A stretch of 7,866 bases of DNA from CAYHEQ01 sp964355795 (lineage in GTDB: Bacteria; Patescibacteriota; JACPGU01): contig CAYHEQ010000039.1 in the NCBI GenBank assembly GCA_964355795.1, positions 1 through 7,866 of the forward strand, written 5' to 3'. Positions 1 to 4,914 of the stretch are shown here, in pieces; position 1 is the stretch's first letter; every line of letters begins with the position of its first letter. Below the pieces are notes generated by a model. The model worked only from the letters and a program-made list of their open reading frames with translations, did no database searches and was not told the DNA's origin. The position numbers and the translations under genes are program-made.

Positions 1-85
1 TATTGTCTCATATTTTTAAGATTTTAGCCTCCCGTTTTTACCATTAAGCCGAAAATAAGAAACAGAAGAACAGGAAAAGAGAGGG

Positions 86-114
86 TTGATATATTTTGTC
101 AGCTGGATTATGCT
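86..114 (+). promoter_or_regulatory. Predicted sigma-70-type promoter of the yqhQ-like gene
   Basis: TTGATA at 86-91 matches the -35 consensus at five of six bases. TATGCT at 109-114, 17 bases further on, matches the -10 consensus at four of six. Transcription would begin near 120-122, just before the AGGAGG at 122-127 that precedes the ATG at 132. That makes the earlier in-frame TTG at 96 unlikely as a start. Bases 1-85 show no supportable gene; stops occur early in all forward frames. Confidence 0.5.
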
Positions 115-131
115 TAGTTCTAGGAGGGCTA

Positions 132-1115
132 ATGATTAAGAAAATGAAAAAGACCCGAAGAGTTCTCATCGGGGCAAAAAAAAATAAGAAAATGAAGAAT
201 GCAAAGAAAGAAGGGTCGTCTCGCGGATTTATTCCGGTGAGCGGGTCTTCTTTTCCTTTCGGCATGATGATGCGCACCAAGCATCATTTGGCCTTGGCGG
301 TCCGAGACGATTATGGAGATATTGATGTGGTTACTTCTGGTGTCAAGAGAGGCTTGAGGCAAAATAAATTTCTCGCTTATCCTTTCATTAGGGGGATAGT
401 TTATTTGACAGAAGAGTTGTCTTTGCGTATCTTCGCTTTTTCATGTAAGAAAAAATTGGCCAAGAAATATTGGCGCTCCAAGCCTTTGTGGCGTCGCGCC
501 GAGAGAAAGCTGAAAAATCTCGGACTCTACCTGATGTACGCTATTATTTTCTTTGGAGTAGTCAATCACGCTATGATTCGCTTTTATAGCGATGCTTCTG
601 CCAGCGCCGATCTTTTTGCTTATAATTTCTTATTCACGATAATTTATTTCATAGTTTTTGTAGTGCTTTTTGCCTTGGTTAGCATAGTTGATAGAGACGA
701 GCTGGAATTTTTGAATTATCATGGTGCCGAACACGAAGTAGTGGATGCTTACGAGAATGCAAGAAAAATAAATGTCGCTTCTATTCGCCACGCTTCACTC
801 CTTCATCCGAGATGTGGCATTGTAGTAGCTTCTTGGAGTGTGATTCTTTTTTCTTTGTCGTTAGTATTTTTTCACGTTCAAGAAGCGGGCTTTCTCTTAG
901 CGTTATTGGTAGTGCTAGGGATGTTTCTGATCTCTTTTGCGCTAGCTTATGAATTAGTCTGGGCGAGCTTTCGCAGTCGCTTCGGTCTTGCCAATATCTT
1001 TATCACCCCTCTTCTTTTGGTGGAATCTTTATTTGTCAGAAAGCCAAGAAATGAAAATATAGAAGTGGGCCTAGTGGCTTTGAGGGAAGTCTTGAGGTTG
1101 GAGAGGAATAGTTAG
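132..1115 (+). CDS. YqhQ-like (DUF1385) integral membrane protein
   Basis: The 327-residue product belongs to the YqhQ/DUF1385 family of bacterial membrane proteins, whose biochemical role is unsettled. Family hallmarks are visible: a glycine-rich entry ending in GMMMR (44-48), PFIRG (84-88), NYHGAEH (195-201) and HPRCG (225-229). About four hydrophobic segments lie near residues 130-149, 161-186, 229-248 and 253-275. The histidine/cysteine motifs sit in the loop between the second and third segments and could bind metal, which is inference. The N-terminus (1-30) is a lysine/arginine-rich tail in place of the short lead-in usual for the family. The start at 132 is chosen for the AGGAGG at 122-127 and the promoter position; a TTG at 96 would add 12 residues. 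The gene ends with TAG and is followed by a long non-coding gap, so it is probably its own transcription unit. Confidence 0.87.
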   Translation: MIKKMKKTRRVLIGAKKNKKMKNAKKEGSSRGFIPVSGSSFPFGMMMRTKHHLALAVRDDYGDIDVVTSGVKRGLRQNKFLAYPFIRGIVYLTEELSLRIFAFSCKKKLAKKYWRSKPLWRRAERKLKNLGLYLMYAIIFFGVVNHAMIRFYSDASASADLFAYNFLFTIIYFIVFVVLFALVSIVDRDELEFLNYHGAEHEVVDAYENARKINVASIRHASLLHPRCGIVVASWSVILFSLSLVFFHVQEAGFLLALLVVLGMFLISFALAYELVWASFRSRFGLANIFITPLLLVESLFVRKPRNENIEVGLVALREVLRLERNS

Positions 1116-1157
1116 AATAAAGAAAACAGAGAATGGCCATACCTCTTGTGAAAGGCG

Positions 1158-1245
1158 GGGTTTTTGTTTCCGACGCTCGTTGTCAAGAGGTCGGAATCCC
1201 GACTTCATTATATTCTAATAATATGGTGCGTCGGGACAAAAACCC
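1158..1245 (+). repeat. Nested palindromic hairpin in the yqhQ-trxA gap
   Basis: GGGTTTTTGT plus CCGACGC (1158-1167, 1170-1176) pairs with GCGTCGG plus ACAAAAACCC (1228-1234, 1236-1245), giving 17 pairs interrupted by a 2x1 internal loop. Inside lies a second hairpin, GAGGTCGG (1187-1194) with CCGACTTC (1199-1206) around an AATC loop, with one G-U pair. The four TCCGAC/GTCGGR units could also pair in other combinations. No U-tract follows the 3' arm, so it is not a standard terminator. The short open frame across 1133-1363 is not supported as a gene: no good ribosome site, no recognisable protein, and arms kept complementary as in a structured element. Confidence 0.6.
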
Positions 1246-1247
1246 TC

Positions 1248-1276
1248 TTGGAAAGATTATTTTGGCAAGGTATAAT
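1248..1276 (+). promoter_or_regulatory. Predicted promoter upstream of the structured segment and trxA
   Basis: TTGGAA (1248-1253, four of six matches to TTGACA) is followed after exactly 17 bases by a perfect TATAAT (1271-1276). Transcription would start at about 1282-1284, the first base of the 13-bp inverted repeat described next. It is the best candidate for driving the trxA-tpi-fba-pfkB-gapN run, with a leader of about 200 nt. Confidence 0.6.
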
Positions 1277-1283
1277 CATGATG

Positions 1284-1450
1284 TTAGGATTTGCGCATTC
1301 AGCCTTATTTTTAAGTTGCCGTTTAACGTCAGGCGTTCTCTATATATTCGGTGCGTATTTTGAGGTTCGACCTCCATCCAGAGGCGGGCAGGCAAAGGAT
1401 GCCCAGAGGTCGAACCTCTTTGCGGAGAAGGTTAAGCGCGCAAATCCTAA
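1284..1450 (+). ncRNA. Candidate structured RNA or 5' leader closed by a 13-bp inverted repeat
   Basis: TTAGGATTTGCGC (1284-1296) is a perfect reverse complement of GCGCAAATCCTAA (1438-1450). Inside it, AGCCTT (1301-1306) can pair with AAGGTT (1428-1433) across a symmetric internal loop. AACG/CGTT (1325-1328, 1334-1337) forms a small hairpin, and the apical part is the 13-bp GAGGTTCGACCTC stem at 1362-1418. The whole would fold as a long interrupted rod starting at the predicted transcription start. The overall shape resembles 6S-type RNAs, but I see no sequence match to a named RNA and no U-tract after 1450. Alternatives are a structured trxA leader or a 167-bp MITE-like element with 13-bp terminal inverted repeats; no clear target-site duplication flanks it. 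An open frame at 1164-1454 runs through it and is judged spurious. Confidence 0.35.
1362..1418. repeat. GAGGTTCGACCTC palindromic repeat, long copy
   Basis: The arms GAGGTTCGACCTC (1362-1374) and GAGGTCGAACCTC (1406-1418) are perfect reverse complements. The 31-base spacer contains CATCC and GGATG, which can pair with each other, and ends in AAAGGATGCCCA (1394-1405). A second copy at 4851-4888 has the same arms and the same 12-base spacer end but lacks the 19 bases at 1375-1393. Each arm can also fold on itself (GAGGT-TCG-ACCTC), so two small hairpins compete with one long one. Copies of different length at two sites indicate a dispersed intergenic repeat family. Confidence 0.85.
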
Positions 1451-1483
1451 ATAGAAGAGCAGTAATCAGCGGAAAGGAATTTT

Positions 1484-1810
1484 ATGCCCAATCCAGTAGT
1501 TTTGGATGATTATTCTTTTGATAAAGAGATATTGCAAAGCGATAAAGTCGCGCTAGTAGATTTCTGGGCGCCTTGGTGTGGACCTTGCAAAATGTTGGGG
1601 CCTGTTGTGGAAGAAATAGCGCAGGAGATGGAGGGTCAAATCGTCGTCGGGAAATTGAATGTTGATGACAATCCGATAGTCGCTGGTCGCTACAAAATAA
1701 TGAGTATCCCAATGATGCTGATCTTCAAAGAAGGTAAAATCATCGATCAGATGATTGGCGCGCAACCAAAAGATAATATTGTGAAGAGAATAGAATCGGC
1801 GCTGAAATAG
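1484..1810 (+). CDS. trxA: Thioredoxin
   Basis: This 108-residue cytosolic protein is a classic thioredoxin, which reduces disulfides in target proteins through a dithiol/disulfide cycle. The active site WCGPC is at residues 31-35 (C32, C35), the buried Asp is D26, and the cis-proline is P76 in SIP. These are the same positions as in Escherichia coli thioredoxin, and the length matches the family. AAGGA at 1474-1478 lies five bases before the ATG. It has no signal peptide or membrane segment. It is the first gene after the predicted promoter at 1248-1276 and lies 95 bases upstream of tpiA on the same strand, so it probably heads the glycolytic transcript. No thioredoxin reductase is present in the window, so its electron donor cannot be named here. 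It ends with TAG. Confidence 0.96.
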   Translation: MPNPVVLDDYSFDKEILQSDKVALVDFWAPWCGPCKMLGPVVEEIAQEMEGQIVVGKLNVDDNPIVAGRYKIMSIPMMLIFKEGKIIDQMIGAQPKDNIVKRIESALK

Positions 1811-1814
1811 TAAG

Positions 1815-1877
1815 AAGATTCAGGATTTAAGATCCATGATTTAGGAATAAATTCTTGAATCTTAAATCTTGAATCTT
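1815..1877. repeat. Imperfect inverted repeat with TTGAATCT direct repeats (trxA-tpi spacer)
   Basis: Bases 1815-1833 pair with 1859-1877 over 19 positions with one G-U pair. A smaller hairpin, ATTTA-GGAA-TAAAT, sits in the loop. On the 3' side the unit CTTGAATC is repeated in near-tandem (1854-1882). No U-tract follows, so this is not an ordinary terminator. Together with the following G run it fills almost the whole spacer. Confidence 0.75.
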
Positions 1878-1894
1878 GAATCACAAATATACAA

Positions 1895-1902
1895 GGGGGG
1901 GG
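1895..1902 (+). promoter_or_regulatory. G8 tract serving as the tpiA ribosome-binding region
   Basis: Eight consecutive G residues, preceded by AA, end three bases before the ATG of tpiA. They provide the only Shine-Dalgarno-like sequence (AAGGGG) for the gene. Homopolymer G runs slip during replication and sequencing, so the spacing between ribosome site and start may vary or be misread. Confidence 0.45.
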
Positions 1903-1905
1903 TAG

Positions 1906-2685
1906 ATGAAGTATTATGTTGTTTGTAATTGGAAAATGAGTCCGACAGTTTTTGTCAAAGCCAAAGGACTGCTGGCCAGTTACAACAAATTTGCCGGCAA
2001 AGGAAAGAAAGAGAGGGCGCGCAATATAGCGGAGCTAGTTGTTTGCGCTCCTTTTTTGTATATGCAAATGGTGAGAGACTTTCGGACTAGAGCGATAGGC
2101 TTGGGGGCGCAAGATGTCTTTTGGCGCGACAAAGGCCCCTATACTGGCCAGGTATCGGCCAAAATGCTTTCTGAATTCGGCACGGAATATGTGCTGGTTG
2201 GCCATAGCGAGTTGCGTTATTTGGGAGACAGCGACAAAATAGTGATTGCCAAAATACGCGAAACTTTGAAAATGGATATGACTCCTATTGTCTGCGTTGG
2301 CTATAGGAATTATTTGAAAGAAACTCGCAATGTGATCTCTAATTTTTCCGCAGATGAGGTGAACAGAATGATTTTTGCTTATGAGCCGCTAGAGGCGGTT
2401 GGCGCTGGCAGACCCATCTCTTCTGAAAAAGTTGGTCATGTAGTGCGCAGTATCAAAGGCATGATTTTTCGTCGTTTTCGCAAGAAATATTTGCTAGGCA
2501 TGGTGGGCCTCGGGGGATCCACTGTTCAAGTGCCCAAACCGCCGATACTTTATGGTGGCGACGTAACGACAGAAAACTTCAAAGAATATCTGGAGATCTC
2601 GGAGCTTTCTGGTTTTGTCATTGGTCGAGAGAGCATGAAGCCAGAATCGGTAGAAAAGATTGTCAGGAAAATAGAGAGCTACTAG
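1906..2685 (+). CDS. tpiA: Triosephosphate isomerase
   Basis: This cytosolic TIM-barrel enzyme interconverts dihydroxyacetone phosphate and glyceraldehyde-3-phosphate; 259 residues is normal for the family. Visible landmarks are NWKM (N8, K10), GAQDVFW and YTGQVSAKML (67-88), GHSE with catalytic H100, the catalytic glutamate E160 in AYEP, and the phosphate-binding stretch LYGGDVTTENF (215-225). It is divergent in places: loop 6 reads YEPLEAVGAG rather than the bacterial YEPVWAIGTG, CVGE is CVGY (130-133), and the late GGASL-type motif is GRESM (240-244). All catalytic residues are kept, so it should be active. The gene directly precedes the aldolase that makes its substrates. It ends with TAG. 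The ATG is supported by the family N-terminus (the K-x-x-V-x-N-W-K strand starts immediately). Confidence 0.95.
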   Translation: MKYYVVCNWKMSPTVFVKAKGLLASYNKFAGKGKKERARNIAELVVCAPFLYMQMVRDFRTRAIGLGAQDVFWRDKGPYTGQVSAKMLSEFGTEYVLVGHSELRYLGDSDKIVIAKIRETLKMDMTPIVCVGYRNYLKETRNVISNFSADEVNRMIFAYEPLEAVGAGRPISSEKVGHVVRSIKGMIFRRFRKKYLLGMVGLGGSTVQVPKPPILYGGDVTTENFKEYLEISELSGFVIGRESMKPESVEKIVRKIESY

Positions 2686-2693
2686 ATAGTGAC

Positions 2694-2818
2694 AATTTTT
2701 AATTGCCCTAATTTCTAATTGACCTAAATAAATCCCAAGTATCCAATTAGGTAATTGAGTGATTAGTTCTTTTTTAGAAATTAGGTCAATTAGGTTAATT
2801 AGAAATTTTAATTATAAT
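2694..2818. repeat. A/T-rich inverted and direct repeats of an AATTAGG unit (tpi-fba spacer)
   Basis: CTAATTGACCTAA (2715-2727) is a perfect reverse complement of TTAGGTCAATTAG (2781-2793). Related units lie at about 2698-2712, 2754-2767 and 2790-2802, in both orientations, and AATTTCTAATT (2710-2720) pairs alternatively with AATTAGAAATT (2798-2808). Several mutually exclusive hairpins are therefore possible. Little else is in this 167-base spacer apart from a TATAAT at 2813-2818, which could be a -10 box although its -35 position (TTAGGT) is poor. A perfect TTGACA at 2819-2824 has no matching -10 box. Confidence 0.65.
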
Positions 2819-2852
2819 TTGACAAGATCGTTTTGCAGTAATTGGTGGAGTT

Positions 2853-3752
2853 ATGAGAATAAAAAAGCTCTATAGTTTTGCCGAAAAAAGAAATATCGCC
2901 ATTGGGCATTTCAATGTGAGTAATGTGGAGACTTTTGAAGCGGCGGTTGTGGCTTCTAGGAAAACCAAGAGGCCAATTTTTTTAGCTGTATCTGAAGGCG
3001 CTATTCGTCATAGTGGACTAGAGTTTTTTGTGGGCGCTAGAGAATATTATTCCAAAAAATATAAAATTGAACTTTTTCTCCACCTAGACCACGGGATGGA
3101 CTTGGACATTATTGGCGACGCTATTCACCAAGGCTTTGATAGTGTGATGATTGACGGATCGCATTATGAATTTGAAAGTAATATTCGAATCACTCGCTCT
3201 GTGGTCAATCAAGCGCATCGCTATGGAGTTTTCGTGGAAGCCGAGCTTGGCACTATCGGTGGAGCTGAAGAAAATGCAAGAGCCAAAAAAATTATTTATA
3301 CCGATCCCTTGCAAGCGCAAGAGTTTGTGGCGAGAACCAATTGCGACGCCCTGGCGGTGGCTATTGGCACCTCGCATGGCATTTACAAATTTTTGAAAAA
3401 ATCAGCAATCAATTTCCAGTTACTGGATGTTTTGAAAAATATCATTCCTGTTCCCTTAGTCTTGCACGGCGCCTCTATGATTGATCCGAAAATAGTAAAA
3501 TCTTTGCAAAAATGGAGAGTGAAAATAGGCCATGCCGTGGGAGTTTCAGAATCTGATTTGAAAAAAGCGATTAAATATGGCATCCGAAAAGTGAATGTGG
3601 ACACTGACTTGCAATTAGTAATGCTTACGGAAATAGAAAGACAGATCCACCGTCCACACCCAGAATTAAAACTATACAAAATCTTGGGCGAGGCGGGAAG
3701 GGTGATGGAGGAAGAGGTGATAAAACACATCAAACTATTTTCAAGTCACTAG
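2853..3752 (+). CDS. fba: Class II fructose-1,6-bisphosphate aldolase
   Basis: This zinc-dependent enzyme reversibly cleaves fructose-1,6-bisphosphate into dihydroxyacetone phosphate and glyceraldehyde-3-phosphate. The 299-residue sequence carries the class II signatures in order: HLDHG (77-81; catalytic D79, zinc ligand H80), DGSHYEFESNI (101-111), VEAELGTIGG (128-137), GTSHG (172-176; zinc ligand H175), LHGAS (204-208; zinc ligand H205) and VNVDTDLQ (247-254), which binds the substrate phosphate. Residue assignments follow the known family, not a structure. The length fits the shorter class II group (GatY/KbaY/Bacillus-type), so a tagatose-bisphosphate aldolase is a possible alternative. 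The tpi and gapN neighbours favour the glycolytic role. GGTGGAG at 2844-2850 is the ribosome site, close to the ATG. It ends with TAG. Confidence 0.92.
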   Translation: MRIKKLYSFAEKRNIAIGHFNVSNVETFEAAVVASRKTKRPIFLAVSEGAIRHSGLEFFVGAREYYSKKYKIELFLHLDHGMDLDIIGDAIHQGFDSVMIDGSHYEFESNIRITRSVVNQAHRYGVFVEAELGTIGGAEENARAKKIIYTDPLQAQEFVARTNCDALAVAIGTSHGIYKFLKKSAINFQLLDVLKNIIPVPLVLHGASMIDPKIVKSLQKWRVKIGHAVGVSESDLKKAIKYGIRKVNVDTDLQLVMLTEIERQIHRPHPELKLYKILGEAGRVMEEEVIKHIKLFSSH

Positions 3753-3830
3753 ACACTACGGAATTATTACAGATATACAGATAATAAAAATTAAATTCAT
3801 CCGTATATCCGTATTGTATCCGTAGGTGTG
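3753..3830. repeat. Inverted repeat with ATCCGTAT direct repeats (fba-pfkB spacer)
   Basis: CACTACGGA (3754-3762) pairs with TCCGTAGGTG (3819-3828) with one bulged G. Inside, two ACAGATA units (3770-3782) face two CCGTATA/CCGTATT units (3801-3814), making a longer imperfect stem with mismatches. The motif TCCGTA occurs three times between 3800 and 3824. The 83-base spacer is almost entirely this element, and its 3' arm overlaps the AGGTG (3824-3828) that would be the ribosome site for the next gene, so folding could hide it. Confidence 0.6.
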
Positions 3831-3835
3831 TAGTA

Positions 3836-4825
3836 ATGCGGTATCAAATCACTGGTTTCGGAGATTGCGTTGAGGATATTTTCATTTTGGCTCCGTCCAA
3901 ATTGCTAGTAACGGGGAGGTATTTTGGTAGTAAAAAAATTTATCTCTCCTTTCCTTATGGTGACAAACTTTCTATCAAAGAAATGCATTACGATTTGGGC
4001 GGTTCGGCTTGCAATGCGATAGTGGCGATGGCTAAGCTCAATATCAAAGTAGCGCTTTCCACTGTTTTGGGCAGTAACGCTTTGAATAGCGAAACATTTG
4101 ATGTCTTTCGCCAATACAATATCTCCACGGAATATGTAGAAAAGGGCGATCATGGTAAATTGGGGGTTTCCCTGATTCTGGCGGGACCGACGGGAGATAG
4201 AACGATATTAATGTATAGGGAGGCTAATGATTTTTCCAAAATAGATGTCAAGAGTATCGTCAAAAATAGCGACGCTATTTATGTGGCGGGCATCGCCGAA
4301 TATTCAGCGCTTTTGCAAGGAAAAATTTTGAAAGCTTTGCGCGGAACAAACAAAAAACTTTTTATTAATCCCAGCGGTTACCAATTACAGAAAGATTTGG
4401 CAACTCTCAAAAAAATGGTCGCTAGATGCGAGGCGGTATCAATGAATTTTGAAGAAGCACAAATGTTGATAGGTCGAACAGACATGGAGATCAAAGAAAT
4501 GTTAGCGCTGATCAAGAAAATGGGAACAAAAAAAATTATTATTACCAAAGGAAGAGAAGGAGCGTATTATCATGATAGTAGCTCTTTTTATCAAATTACC
4601 CCTTACAAAATCAAGGCCAAAGGGGGAGCGGGCAGTGGCGACGCTTTTTTTGGCACCTTCATCGCTTGTCAAATGAAAGGCGAAAGCGTAGAGAGATCAT
4701 TGGAGATGGCCGCTATCAATGGGGCGTATGTGGCCGCTTATTACGGCGCGCAAAAAGGTCAATTGGGATGGAAAGAGCTAAAACAAATAGTAAAAAGAGA
4801 CGGAGTAAAGGTAAAGAAAATATAA
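3836..4825 (+). CDS. PfkB (ribokinase)-family sugar kinase
   Basis: The 329-residue protein has the ribokinase/PfkB fold and would transfer the ATP gamma-phosphate to a sugar, sugar phosphate or nucleoside. The first signature is LGGSACNAIVAMAKL (54-68), with GFGDCVEDI at the very N-terminus (7-15). The second is GGAGSGDAFFGTF (263-275), giving catalytic base D269 next to the anion hole G266-G268. The usual Asp of the DTxGAGD motif is a glycine here (G263) and GAGD reads GSGD. NFEEAQML (204-211) is the typical segment before the nucleotide site. The substrate cannot be read from sequence. Its place between aldolase and GapN suggests a 6-phosphofructokinase or 1-phosphofructokinase role, with ribokinase or adenosine-kinase-like activity as alternatives. 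A weak AGGTG at 3824-3828 precedes the ATG. It is the only complete gene here ending in TAA. Confidence 0.88.
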   Translation: MRYQITGFGDCVEDIFILAPSKLLVTGRYFGSKKIYLSFPYGDKLSIKEMHYDLGGSACNAIVAMAKLNIKVALSTVLGSNALNSETFDVFRQYNISTEYVEKGDHGKLGVSLILAGPTGDRTILMYREANDFSKIDVKSIVKNSDAIYVAGIAEYSALLQGKILKALRGTNKKLFINPSGYQLQKDLATLKKMVARCEAVSMNFEEAQMLIGRTDMEIKEMLALIKKMGTKKIIITKGREGAYYHDSSSFYQITPYKIKAKGGAGSGDAFFGTFIACQMKGESVERSLEMAAINGAYVAAYYGAQKGQLGWKELKQIVKRDGVKVKKI

Positions 4826-4850
4826 TGTCAGGTTTTTTTAATTGTGATTA

Positions 4851-4888
4851 GAGGTTCGACCTCAAAGGATGCCCAGAGGTCGAACCTC
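4851..4888. repeat. GAGGTTCGACCTC palindromic repeat, short copy
   Basis: The same 13-base arms as at 1362-1418 (4851-4863 and 4876-4888) surround a 12-base loop AAAGGATGCCCA, identical to the 3' part of the long copy's spacer. It can form a 13-bp hairpin in RNA and ends 26 bases before the gapN start, with no U-tract. It lies between pfkB and gapN, so it could modulate read-through or mRNA stability within the run. A weaker relative, GTTCGACCT, occurs at 6462-6470. Confidence 0.85.
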
Positions 4889-4914
4889 GGAATACAAATT
4901 AGTAATTAGTAGTA

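Noticed and set aside
96..131. Upstream TTG start adding 12 residues to the yqhQ-like protein
   Set aside because: The AGGAGG at 122-127 and the predicted transcription start near 121 favour the ATG at 132.
1362..1374. GGTTCGACC resembling a tRNA T-arm
   Set aside because: The stem phase is wrong (no C at the base closing the loop), there is no acceptor or anticodon arm nearby, and the 13-mer is part of a repeat.
1133..1454. Two overlapping open frames of 76 and 96 codons in the yqhQ-trxA gap
   Set aside because: No good ribosome site, no recognisable protein, and the sequence is dominated by inverted repeats.
2819..2824. Perfect TTGACA before fba
   Set aside because: No acceptable -10 box at 15-19 bases downstream; that position reads TTGGTG next to the ribosome site.
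4833..4839. T7 run after pfkB as a terminator
   Set aside because: No stable hairpin precedes it; the palindrome comes after the run.
1811..4914. Spacer direct repeats as a CRISPR array
   Set aside because: Units are 6-13 bases, differ between spacers, and lack regular unique spacers or cas genes.
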